DNA from: Rhodospirillaceae bacterium
GTDB lineage: Bacteria; Pseudomonadota; Alphaproteobacteria; Thalassobaculales; Thalassobaculaceae
Assembly (NCBI GenBank): GCA_018699735.1
Contig: JABIRP010000118.1
Location: forward strand, 1 to 45,622
Direction: 5' to 3'
DNA: 45,622 nucleotides
Part shown: positions 12,123 to 21,947 of the stretch, one piece after another
How the letters are laid out: the number at the start of each line of letters is the position of its first letter
Numbering within the stretch: position 1 is the first letter of the stretch
Translations under genes and position numbers: made by a program
The notes under the pieces: generated by a model
Database searches by the model: none
Told to the model about the DNA's origin: nothing
The model's input: only the letters and a program-made list of their open reading frames with translations

Positions 12123-13268
12123 GTGGAGACGGTATTGGCAGAACAAATTCCCTTTGAGGCAGCGGTTTTACCTGCTGGTGTGCGATCGCGTTTCATCAAC
12201 GCGATCAATGGCCTCGACATGCACATTCTGGAGGCCGGATTTGAGACCGGAGATCGGCCTTGCCTCTTGTTGCTGCACGGGTTTCCGGAATTAGCCTATA
12301 GCTGGCGCAAGGTGATGCCGGCGCTCGCTGCGGCCGGATATCATGTCGTAGCTCCAGACCAGCGCGGCTACGGACGCACCACCGGCGCGGAGGTCGATTA
12401 TGACAGCGATCTTGGATCCTATCGGATGCTCAATCTGATCCGCGATCAGTTGGGCTTGCTTGCCGCCCTCGGGCACAGCTCCGTCGCGGCGGTCATCGGG
12501 CATGATTTCGGCTCACCAGTGGCGGCCCATTGCGCCTTGGTTCGACCGGATGTGTTTCGCGCCGTCGCCTTGATGAGTGCTCCATTCGGCGGCACGCCGT
12601 CATTGAACCCACCGGCACCCGACCCGACCCACGACCAGTTGGCGGCCTTGGCGCGACCCCGCAAGCATTACCAATGGTACTATTCAACCCCGGAAGCCAA
12701 CGCCGACATGGTCGACTGCCGCCAAGGCTTACATGCCTTCCTGCGCGCCTATTACCACCACAAGAGCGCGGACTGGACCGGCAATAAACCGTATCGGCTC
12801 GAGTCCTGGAGTGCAGGCGAGCTTGCCAAGCTGCCGACCTACTATGTGATGGATTTGGCCCAGACCATGGCTGAGACGGTCGAGCCCGAAATGCCGTCAG
12901 CCGGTGAAATTGCCGCCTGCGCATGGTTGCCGGAGGATGAACTGGCTGTCTACGCAACCGAATACGGACGCACGGGATTTCAAGGTGGCTTACAATGGTA
13001 CCGCCGCCAGACCGGTGGTGCTAACCGGGCTGAGATGGAGGTGTTCTCTGGGCGAACCATCGATGTGCCCTCCTGCTTTATCTCCGGCACGAGCGACTGG
13101 GGTGTCTACCAAAACCCGGGTACGTTCGAGCGAATGCAGCAGGTTGCCTGCAGCAATATGCTGGATTGCCAACTCGTCGAGGGTGCCGGACATTGGGTTC
13201 AGCAAGAACAACCGGAAGCGGTCATCAAAATTTTGCTAACCTTCCTCAAGCAAGCTGCAGCCGATTGA
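12123..13268 (+). CDS. Alpha/beta hydrolase, epoxide hydrolase-like
   Basis: HGFPELAYSWRKVMPALAAAGYHVVAPDQRGYGRT, nucleophile elbow IGHDFGSPVA, late GAGHWVQQEQPE. ORF caller starts at 11841 (antisense over the dksA-like gene); GTG at 12123 or ATG at 12069 are more plausible starts. Confidence 0.87.
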   Translation: METVLAEQIPFEAAVLPAGVRSRFINAINGLDMHILEAGFETGDRPCLLLLHGFPELAYSWRKVMPALAAAGYHVVAPDQRGYGRTTGAEVDYDSDLGSYRMLNLIRDQLGLLAALGHSSVAAVIGHDFGSPVAAHCALVRPDVFRAVALMSAPFGGTPSLNPPAPDPTHDQLAALARPRKHYQWYYSTPEANADMVDCRQGLHAFLRAYYHHKSADWTGNKPYRLESWSAGELAKLPTYYVMDLAQTMAETVEPEMPSAGEIAACAWLPEDELAVYATEYGRTGFQGGLQWYRRQTGGANRAEMEVFSGRTIDVPSCFISGTSDWGVYQNPGTFERMQQVACSNMLDCQLVEGAGHWVQQEQPEAVIKILLTFLKQAAAD

Positions 13269-13325
13269 TATCTATCGCCTAACCCTTCCACCACCCACCT
13301 TCAAACCCAACAGGGAGTTTCCGAC

Positions 13326-13685
13326 ATGTCGATCACCCGCCACGAAATCACCACCGGGTCCAGCCCGCGCATGAGCCGCTGTGTCGTCAACGGCGATATG
13401 GTTTATGTCGCCGGCCTGACCGCTAGCGATTCCTCCGCCGATATCAAGGGACAGACACAGCAGATCCTCGACAAGATCGACGGCTACCTGGCTACCGCCG
13501 GCACCGACAAATCAAAGCTGCTGCAAGCCAATCTCTGGATCACCGACATGGCAAACTTTGCGGCGATGAATGAGGTTTGGAACGCCTGGGTCGACGCCGA
13601 GAATCCACCGGTCCGCGCCTGTGTTTGCGTATCCCTCGCACGCCCGGAACTGTTGGTCGAAATTATGGTGACGGGCACGAAGTAG
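13326..13685 (+). CDS. RidA/YjgF/Rid family protein
   Basis: 119 aa; VVNGDMVYVAGLTA, QTQQILDKIDGYLATAGTDKSKLLQANLWITDMANFAAMNEVWNAWV, PVRACV. Confidence 0.92.
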   Translation: MSITRHEITTGSSPRMSRCVVNGDMVYVAGLTASDSSADIKGQTQQILDKIDGYLATAGTDKSKLLQANLWITDMANFAAMNEVWNAWVDAENPPVRACVCVSLARPELLVEIMVTGTK

Positions 13686-13848
13686 CGGCCGTTCCGCAGC
13701 TCTTCCTCACCCAAGCATATCGCGCCCCGGAAGCCGCGAAGCGGGAGATTAGGGCGAGATAAAACTTAACCAGGCAACAGTGGGCCTTGTCCGGGCGCGG
13801 CTGAGAAGCTGTGCCTTGCGAGCTGACGAACTCGTTTTCTGGTACGAA

Positions 13849-14748
13849 TTAAGCCGCCACCTGCGCCGTCGTCGGGCCATCGCCCGCGACCGTGGTGCGG
13901 TGCATAACCCGGCGGTGCTCTTCCTCAGCCCAGGTCTGGCCACGGTGGAGCACGATCCGATTGTCCCAGATCACTAAATCGTGCTGCCGCCATGTGTGGC
14001 GAAAGACATATTTGTCCTGAACAACCCAGTCGTTTAGTTCTTTGATTAACGCCCGCCCCTTTTCCGTCGGCCAACCGATTACGTAACTGCAATGGCTGCC
14101 AACATAGAGCACCTTGCGTCCGGTCGCCGAGTGTTCACGCACCAGAACCTGACGCACGGCCGGAACCGCGTTCTTCTGCTCGTCGGTGAAAATATCGCCG
14201 ACAATGGTCGAGCGGGAGTAGATGATCGAGTGCTCGCAGACCAACCCCTCCAGATCCGCCTTCGATATTCCCAGCGTCTCTGAGCCTGGCCAATCGTCAT
14301 AGGCGGCGCGGACATCAGCAAACTCGGTTCCACCTGCGACCGGTGGGACCTCTCGGCCCGACAGGATCGAGCATTTCGCCGGGACAGCCTTGAACGAGCT
14401 GTCCGTGTGCCAGAGCTGGTTGCCCCGATGGTAGGTCATGGTCTCGCTATCGGCCTTCAGGATTAAGCCGTCATCGCCGACATTCGAGAGCTGCGAGATC
14501 TCTGGCCGGATCGGATCGCCATGCCGGTGAAACCGCAGGGAATACTCCAACGCGCCAAACCGTTCGGAGAAGGCGATCTGCTGATCATCGTCGATGTCTT
14601 GGTTTGGCAAGACGACCACGCCGTTCTCAAATACAGCGCGCTCGATCGCACCAAAGGTTTCGTCATCAAGATCCTGGCGCAAGTCGACACCTGTGATCTC
14701 CGCGGCAAAATCCGGCAACGGGCCGATGTTCTTGATCTCAAGGCTCAT
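13849..14748 (-). CDS. TauD/TfdA family Fe(II)/2-oxoglutarate dioxygenase
   Basis: LWHTDSSFKAVPAKCSILSGREVPPVAGGTEFADVRAAYDDWP (HxD facial triad half), late DLVIWDNRIVLHRG. Confidence 0.93.
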   Translation of the reverse strand: MSLEIKNIGPLPDFAAEITGVDLRQDLDDETFGAIERAVFENGVVVLPNQDIDDDQQIAFSERFGALEYSLRFHRHGDPIRPEISQLSNVGDDGLILKADSETMTYHRGNQLWHTDSSFKAVPAKCSILSGREVPPVAGGTEFADVRAAYDDWPGSETLGISKADLEGLVCEHSIIYSRSTIVGDIFTDEQKNAVPAVRQVLVREHSATGRKVLYVGSHCSYVIGWPTEKGRALIKELNDWVVQDKYVFRHTWRQHDLVIWDNRIVLHRGQTWAEEEHRRVMHRTTVAGDGPTTAQVAA

Positions 14749-14770
14749 GTCAGCTCCTTCTGTCTCAAGG

Positions 14771-15538
14771 TCAGGAGATGGTGATTCCGCTGTCGACTGG
14801 GAAGATCTGACCCGTCGTCAGCGCTGCTTCATCGGAGGCGAGGTACAAGGCCATATTTGCAATATGGATCGGTTCCCCAAGTCCAAGCAAGTGGCGTGTG
14901 CCTTGTTGGATGATGGTCGGATCTGCCTCCAGGAATTTTTTCACTCGGTCGGTCTGGGTCACAGACGGTGCGATGGCGTTGACCCGAACCTTGTCACCCG
15001 CGTATTCGACCGCCATCGAGCGCGTCATGGCGGCGATCGCTCCCTTAGCAGCGGTATAGCAGTCGCGCCCACCCTGCCCCATCAAGGCAAGGTTCGAGCT
15101 CATGTTTATGACCGAGCCGCCGCCGGCCTTGATGATCTCGGGAATACCGTATTTTGAACCAAGAAACGTGCCGAACAGATCGAGCTTTATCACCCGCCAG
15201 AACTCTTCGTCCGGGGCTTCGGTGACCGGGCCGTCATCCATGGTCGACCCGCCGGCGTTGTTGTGCAACACGGTCAGCTTACCGAAATGTTCGACCGTCG
15301 CCGCGATTGCCGCCTTGGTACTGTCGTGATCTGTAATGTCGGTCTCAATGAACAACCCGTCACCACCGGTGTTGCCCGCCGCATCCTTGACCATGCGCTC
15401 AGCCGATGCGCCTGCTTCCGGATCGATCTCGGCGATCACCACCTTGGCACCTTCTTCGGCGAAACGGATCGCCGTCGCCCGGCCGATGCCGTTCCCGGCA
15501 CCGCTGATGAAGGCGACTTTTCCGTCCATACGTCCCAT
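14771..15538 (-). CDS. Short-chain dehydrogenase/reductase
   Basis: GAGNGIGRATAIRFAEEG, NNAGGST, YTAAKGAI, C-terminal DSGITIS. Confidence 0.93.
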   Translation of the reverse strand: MGRMDGKVAFISGAGNGIGRATAIRFAEEGAKVVIAEIDPEAGASAERMVKDAAGNTGGDGLFIETDITDHDSTKAAIAATVEHFGKLTVLHNNAGGSTMDDGPVTEAPDEEFWRVIKLDLFGTFLGSKYGIPEIIKAGGGSVINMSSNLALMGQGGRDCYTAAKGAIAAMTRSMAVEYAGDKVRVNAIAPSVTQTDRVKKFLEADPTIIQQGTRHLLGLGEPIHIANMALYLASDEAALTTGQIFPVDSGITIS

Positions 15539-15565
15539 GTCTGTCTCTCCGATTAGGTTTCTTAT

Positions 15566-16474
15566 TTATCCGTCTGCCGGTGCGCCACCCGGCCAGACCG
15601 GCGTCTGGGCGAGATCGGGCCAAGCCAGGGGCGCCTCCGAAGCGGCGCGGGCCTCGTTTGGGGGCACTGTATGATCCCATAGCGCCGCGACAAACCGGCT
15701 GCCAGTCACGTCGCCGGCCTCGTCCGAGCAAAGCCAAAGAGCAGGCCAGGTCATAGTCTCGGGCTTGACCAGGTCTTCGCGCTTGAACCCGGATGCCTCA
15801 GGCACCATCTGGGTGTCGGCGGGGCCGCCTGGAACCACGATATTGACCGTAACACCGGTTCCAGCGAACTCCTTGGCGTGCCCGGCGGACAGCGCCTCCA
15901 GACCTGCCTTGCTCGGACCATAGGGGTGGAAACGGCCACGCAACATGGTGAAAAAACTGGTTGTGACATTGATCACCCGCCCCCACTTCCGCTCGACCAT
16001 GCCCGGCATCACCAGCTTAGTCATATTCCAGGGGCCTGACATGTTAACGGCGATCATCGCGTCCCAAACCTCTGGCTCGATTTCATCGAGCGACACCAAA
16101 TTCGTTTCGTGATCGTCCCGGATGACCCCCATGCCAAGGGCAGCGTTATTGATCAGTATGTCGACTGGGCCAAGGGCATCGTTGACATCCTGAACCGCAT
16201 CACGGCACTCGGCAAATCGCGCGATATCGAGTGCCCGTGTAATCAAGCGCTCACCGCCCCCAAGGTTATCGAGCTCGCCCGACAACTGGGCTAATCCCGC
16301 TTCGTCCCGGTCAAGCGCCGCAACCTTGGCGCCGGCGCCGAGTAAGGCTCGGCAAAACTGCCGGCCAAAGCCGCCGGCTGCACCGGTTACGATCGCCACC
16401 CGGCCGTTAATCTTAGCTCGATACATATAAGCACTGCCTGCTGAATGATCCGCGCGCGGTTGCGCATTAATCAA
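15566..16474 (-). CDS. Short-chain dehydrogenase/reductase
   Basis: VAIVTGAAGGFGRQFCRALLGAGAKVAALDRD, INNAALG, YGPSKAGL; translation may start at internal Met (MYRAKINGRVAIVTG). Confidence 0.9.
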   Translation of the reverse strand: MINAQPRADHSAGSAYMYRAKINGRVAIVTGAAGGFGRQFCRALLGAGAKVAALDRDEAGLAQLSGELDNLGGGERLITRALDIARFAECRDAVQDVNDALGPVDILINNAALGMGVIRDDHETNLVSLDEIEPEVWDAMIAVNMSGPWNMTKLVMPGMVERKWGRVINVTTSFFTMLRGRFHPYGPSKAGLEALSAGHAKEFAGTGVTVNIVVPGGPADTQMVPEASGFKREDLVKPETMTWPALWLCSDEAGDVTGSRFVAALWDHTVPPNEARAASEAPLAWPDLAQTPVWPGGAPADG

Positions 16475-16532
16475 AGTTAGCAGGGAATTAATGAACTGTT
16501 GAGTCGGGAGCGGTGAAAGTCCGAATAACGGA

Positions 16533-16556
16533 TTAACGGTCGATATCCACGGTTAA
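16533..16556. promoter_or_regulatory. 24-bp imperfect palindrome, operator-like
   Basis: TTAACgGTcGATATCcACgGTTAA (10 of 12 symmetric pairs), 59 bp upstream of the first ATG of the SDR at 15566-16474 (-). Confidence 0.6.
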
Positions 16557-16761
16557 CCGAGGGCCAATCATACAGTCGCAGGACTTCGTCTCACAGCCCA
16601 CCGACTTGCTGACCTCAAAGAGGAAAGAAGACACACAACTTTCCACAATTCCGCTATTTCCAAGGGCCGATTCGGCCACAGAGACTTATCACACTCAGGA
16701 TCCGCCTAAGAACATCGCAGCTTGTTAAAGAGGCCTACAGGCATGCCTCAGTTACAAAAAT

Positions 16762-17583
16762 CTAATGCGCAAAAACAACCGGTAGCTGCGCCTCTTGGAG
16801 GATTTGTTTTGTCGCGCCACCGAATATCATTTGGGTCAGCCGGCTTTGGGTATAAGCCCCCTTGAGCAAGAGGTCGGCGCCGAGTTCACCGCATTGCTCC
16901 AGCACCTGATATCCAGCCCCATTCGGGGATTCCGGCGCCATGTGGAGTTTTGCATCTATGCCATGACGCTCCAGGTAACGCGCCAGTCCCGCTCCGTCGG
17001 GGCCAGCGGTGTGCCAGCCCGGCACCTCAATCACATGCACAACTTTAGCCGCCCGCATAACGTCGAGCGTTTGCCCGACCAGACGCGCAGTCTCGGTTGA
17101 CCGGTTCCAACCGATCGCCACCTGTTCGCCGCATTTTCCAGACCAATTGTCGGGTATCAGCATGACCGGCCGCCCCCCCTCGAACAATGTCGCCTCGAAC
17201 ACCATCTGCCAGTCCGGGAAGGACGCGGACCGAGGAACCAAGGTCATATCGTATATTCGGGAGAGCTGGGCAACCTGGTGCCAGGAGGACAAGGAATTGA
17301 CGTCGAGGGAGATCCCGCCGCCAGGAAAGTCTTTCGCCGCATCGCCTAAACGCTTCTCATAAGCCTCACGTGCTTGGGCTTTCTGGGCTTCCAATTCCTC
17401 GCCCACGCCCTCGTAGGAGACCACACCCGGGCTCATCGGATCGACAATGACTGGGTCCGGCACCCGAGGGTAGAACGTTGCCGTCGCGCGGGCATTGAAA
17501 TGCTCAGCTAAAGTCGCGGCAGCTTCAATCGGCAGTACTGGCGCGTTTTCCAGCCCAAACGGCAGAAGCAGTTCCTTCATCAT
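16762..17583 (-). CDS. Universal stress protein family
   Basis: MKELLLPFGLEN..., C-terminal GADLLLKGAYTQSRLTQMIFGGATKQILQEAQLPVVFAH; start set at MMKELL within ORF 16762..17616. Confidence 0.85.
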   Translation of the reverse strand: MMKELLLPFGLENAPVLPIEAAATLAEHFNARATATFYPRVPDPVIVDPMSPGVVSYEGVGEELEAQKAQAREAYEKRLGDAAKDFPGGGISLDVNSLSSWHQVAQLSRIYDMTLVPRSASFPDWQMVFEATLFEGGRPVMLIPDNWSGKCGEQVAIGWNRSTETARLVGQTLDVMRAAKVVHVIEVPGWHTAGPDGAGLARYLERHGIDAKLHMAPESPNGAGYQVLEQCGELGADLLLKGAYTQSRLTQMIFGGATKQILQEAQLPVVFAH

Positions 17584-17723
17584 CGTAAATCTCCCGATAC
17601 CCGTTTCCGGTCTCATGCGCGAGCCGGTCGTATTTGTTACGTTCTACGTTGCGTATTTTGTTGCCCTGGCCCCAACTATAACAGATCAGATGACATGCGG
17701 GACCATCCCAATCGCGCTTCTTT

Positions 17724-18677
17724 TCACCCAGCAAGACCGGTTCCGTCGTTCAGGCTCCAGTCGAACTCGAACCGCGCCCGCGCGAATCCGGCGACCTGAT
17801 TGGAAATCGGGGGTGCGGCATACAGCCGAACATGTTTGACCATGGTATCAACCGACGTTCCGAAATCTCCGCGATAACGATCGTAGAGGCCCGACAGGAC
17901 CAGACCGCGCGCCTCAACCTTTACCCCGCGCGGATGATTGACGAATTCGACCGCAGCATCGTCTAGCAGTCGGTCGATATTGGCGCCGGTAAAGGCATGC
18001 GCCAAAAGATTTGGCCCGCCCACCGCCGCTAGACTGAGCCCGTAATGCACCCTTGGATCACGCCAGATCGGGCGCAGGATCCGATCGACAATATCGGAAA
18101 GTGATACCGGCACGCCGCGCACAGCGACGAGCTTTGCCTGCCATGCATTATCCGCGAAGGGGCCGGTTCCAATCGCAATGTCGCGCACGGACATAACCAG
18201 ATATCGCCGCATTACGAGGCGCAAAAGCAGGACGTTGTGCAGGTTGATCCAATAGGCGTACTGCTCTCGCCGGTTCAATCGCCCGACCTGTGTGTCAGTC
18301 AGCCAGCGGATATAATCGTCCAACGCTTCCTGCTCGGTCAGGGGCACCTCTCCATAAGGGAACAACGCAATCCCATCCGACCGGTAACGCAGGTGGCGGG
18401 CAAGGATGGCATCGAGAGGGCGATGATCCAGCACGCGGGTCGATGTCGGCTCATGAGCCACCCAACGATCCCAAGCCTCGGTAACGGCCGGTGCCCGTGG
18501 CACTCCACCGCCCGCGCAGCCGCCAACCGTGCCGGCGGCAAGCGTCGCCGCGAGGCCACCGAGTACGTCCCGCCGGTTAATTCGACAAAGATCTGCCACT
18601 GAATACCCTTGGCGCTGGTGGATGGCTCTTCTCCCGTAGATATCGTAGCCAATAAGCGCGATTGCAAACAATCTCAC
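17724..18677 (-). CDS. DUF547-like protein with Tat/lipoprotein-like leader
   Basis: YAYWINLHNVLLLRLV...; leader NRRDVLGGLAATLAAGTVGGCAGG; true start probably inside the annotated ORF. Confidence 0.75.
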   Translation of the reverse strand: MRLFAIALIGYDIYGRRAIHQRQGYSVADLCRINRRDVLGGLAATLAAGTVGGCAGGGVPRAPAVTEAWDRWVAHEPTSTRVLDHRPLDAILARHLRYRSDGIALFPYGEVPLTEQEALDDYIRWLTDTQVGRLNRREQYAYWINLHNVLLLRLVMRRYLVMSVRDIAIGTGPFADNAWQAKLVAVRGVPVSLSDIVDRILRPIWRDPRVHYGLSLAAVGGPNLLAHAFTGANIDRLLDDAAVEFVNHPRGVKVEARGLVLSGLYDRYRGDFGTSVDTMVKHVRLYAAPPISNQVAGFARARFEFDWSLNDGTGLAG

Positions 18678-18745
18678 GGTATCCCGATCTCACGCGATTT
18701 GTTCTATAGTCGCGCGAACGAAGCCCAAACCGGAGAGACAGTGAG

Positions 18746-19522
18746 ATGAATTTGAGCCTGAAAGGCAAGCGCGCAATCATCACCGCCGCTGGCGGAGGCA
18801 TTGGCCGCAAGACCATGGAAGCCTTCACCGAGGCGGGTGCCAAGGTGTATTTCTGCGACATCGACGAGGCTGGTGTGGCCAAGGCCAATGACGAGGTCGC
18901 TGGTGGCGAAGGCGTCGTCTGTGATGTCCGGGACACCGACGCCCTTACGGCGTTCATGGCCGCCGGTGTCGCTCATCTGGGTGGGCTCGATATTCTCGTC
19001 AACAACGCCGGCGTCGCCGGCCCAACCGCCCCGGTCGAGGAAATTGCGTTGGATGACTGGCGCGACTGTCTTGAAATTAACCTGACCAGCACATTTTTGT
19101 GCACCCAGCTTGCAGTCCCACACCTTCGCGAGGCTGGCGGCGGGTCAATCGTCAATCTGTCATCGGCCGCCGGTAAATTCGGCTTCGCCATGCGCACGCC
19201 GTACTCGGCCGCGAAATGGGCAATCGTCGGTTTCACACGGTCGATCGCCTTGGAGTTGGGGGCGGACAAGATCCGCTGCAACTGTGTCCAGCCGGGCCCG
19301 GTTGACGGTGAGCGCATCTCACGGGTGGTTCAGGCCAAAGCCGATGCATTGGGAATATCGGCAAACGAAATGCGTATGCAGATGGCCGACATCACGTCGC
19401 TGAAACAGTTCGTCCCACCGGAGCACATCGCCGGCATGATCCTCTACGTCTGCAGCGACATCGGCGCCTCGGTCACCGGCCAGGCACTCAGCGTCGATAG
19501 CGGGTTGGAGGGTTTGGTCTGA
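18746..19522 (+). CDS. Short-chain dehydrogenase/reductase
   Basis: AIITAAGGGIGRKTMEAFTEAGAKVYFCDID, NNAGVAG, YSAAKWAIVGFTRS, DSGLEGLV. Confidence 0.93.
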   Translation: MNLSLKGKRAIITAAGGGIGRKTMEAFTEAGAKVYFCDIDEAGVAKANDEVAGGEGVVCDVRDTDALTAFMAAGVAHLGGLDILVNNAGVAGPTAPVEEIALDDWRDCLEINLTSTFLCTQLAVPHLREAGGGSIVNLSSAAGKFGFAMRTPYSAAKWAIVGFTRSIALELGADKIRCNCVQPGPVDGERISRVVQAKADALGISANEMRMQMADITSLKQFVPPEHIAGMILYVCSDIGASVTGQALSVDSGLEGLV

Positions 19523-19558
19523 GGGAGGCGTTGAGCCGCCGACCCACTGATGTCGTTT

Positions 19559-19654
19559 CCCGGCCGAAGCAACGCTGAGAGCCGGGATCTCGATCAGGAG
19601 GCACGGCTCCATTCTCCGGCGAGACCCCGGATAGCCGCTCCGCAGCTTCCGGGG
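19559..19654. repeat. Two GC-rich inverted repeats in a convergent intergenic region
   Basis: CCCGGC(19559-19564)...GCCGGG(19581-19586) and CCCCGGAtAGC...GCTtCCGGGG (19625-19654). Confidence 0.7.
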
Positions 19655-19686
19655 AGCGGTGTGGATGTGTGGACGGGCACCATCCC

Positions 19687-21219
<1,533 letters not shown>

Positions 21220-21244
21220 ATCGCTCTCTATCGCCCAAATCTGA

Positions 21245-21943
21245 CTAGTCGGTGCACAGTTTAACGAATTTTGCCGCTGCCAACACCTCCCGGCGCAATC
21301 GGGCGCGTTTGTCGGCAGCTTCCTCATCCTCTCCCCAGCGCTCCGTCTGCCAGGTCTCATCGACTTGTGAGGCGGCAAAGCCCTCCTCGGCCGTCATCCG
21401 GCCCGAGGTTATCGCCAGCGCGATTACAACCGAGCCGCAGCCCGACGTCAGCGCGTGCAGACCAGCGAGAGGCGGATCGGCGAACTTGGCAACCGCCTTG
21501 TGAACGGCTGCCAAAGCCGCCTCGGATTGTCGCAAAGGCATGATCCCGACCGAAACCTCAAGCGACGCCCCCAGTTCCGCTTCACACCAGTCGAGCAATG
21601 GTTGCCAGATCGTATTCTGGCGGTCGACCAGTTCATCCGGCTCATCGGCGCGGTGGCATAGCAGATCCGAACCGGCATAGCCGGCAATCTCTTTGATCAC
21701 ATTTTCGCGCTGGCTTGCGACCCGGTCGATCGCGGTCGTGGCGTAGGACGTCATGGGCATGATGGCCGGATCGATTTCCTCGCCCTGGTTTGCCCATTCA
21801 CCCGCGACTGCCTCGGCCAACGTTGCGGTTGGCATCGTCAAGGCGCTGCGGGCCGGTGTTTTTACCGGCTTGCCGTCAAGCAATACAGAAAATCCACCGC
21901 CCTCATTGGCCCCGATGGTGACCTGTTTGTAAAATCTCCGCAT
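21245..21943 (-). CDS. ATP12 family chaperone protein
   Basis: [11 protein letters not shown]...[58 protein letters not shown]. Confidence 0.92.
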   Translation of the reverse strand: MRRFYKQVTIGANEGGGFSVLLDGKPVKTPARSALTMPTATLAEAVAGEWANQGEEIDPAIMPMTSYATTAIDRVASQRENVIKEIAGYAGSDLLCHRADEPDELVDRQNTIWQPLLDWCEAELGASLEVSVGIMPLRQSEAALAAVHKAVAKFADPPLAGLHALTSGCGSVVIALAITSGRMTAEEGFAASQVDETWQTERWGEDEEAADKRARLRREVLAAAKFVKLCTD

Positions 21944-21947
21944 ATTG

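Noticed and set aside
16726-16760. Intrinsic terminator for the universal stress protein gene (GAGGC...GCCTC then TTTAA)
   Set aside because: Only a 5-bp stem with an alternative AGGCATGCCT pairing and a short T run; too weak to call as a feature.
21220-21378. N-terminal extension of the acyl-CoA carboxylase beta ORF
   Set aside because: Overlaps the ATP12 gene end and lacks homology-like sequence; [11 protein letters not shown] is the canonical beginning.
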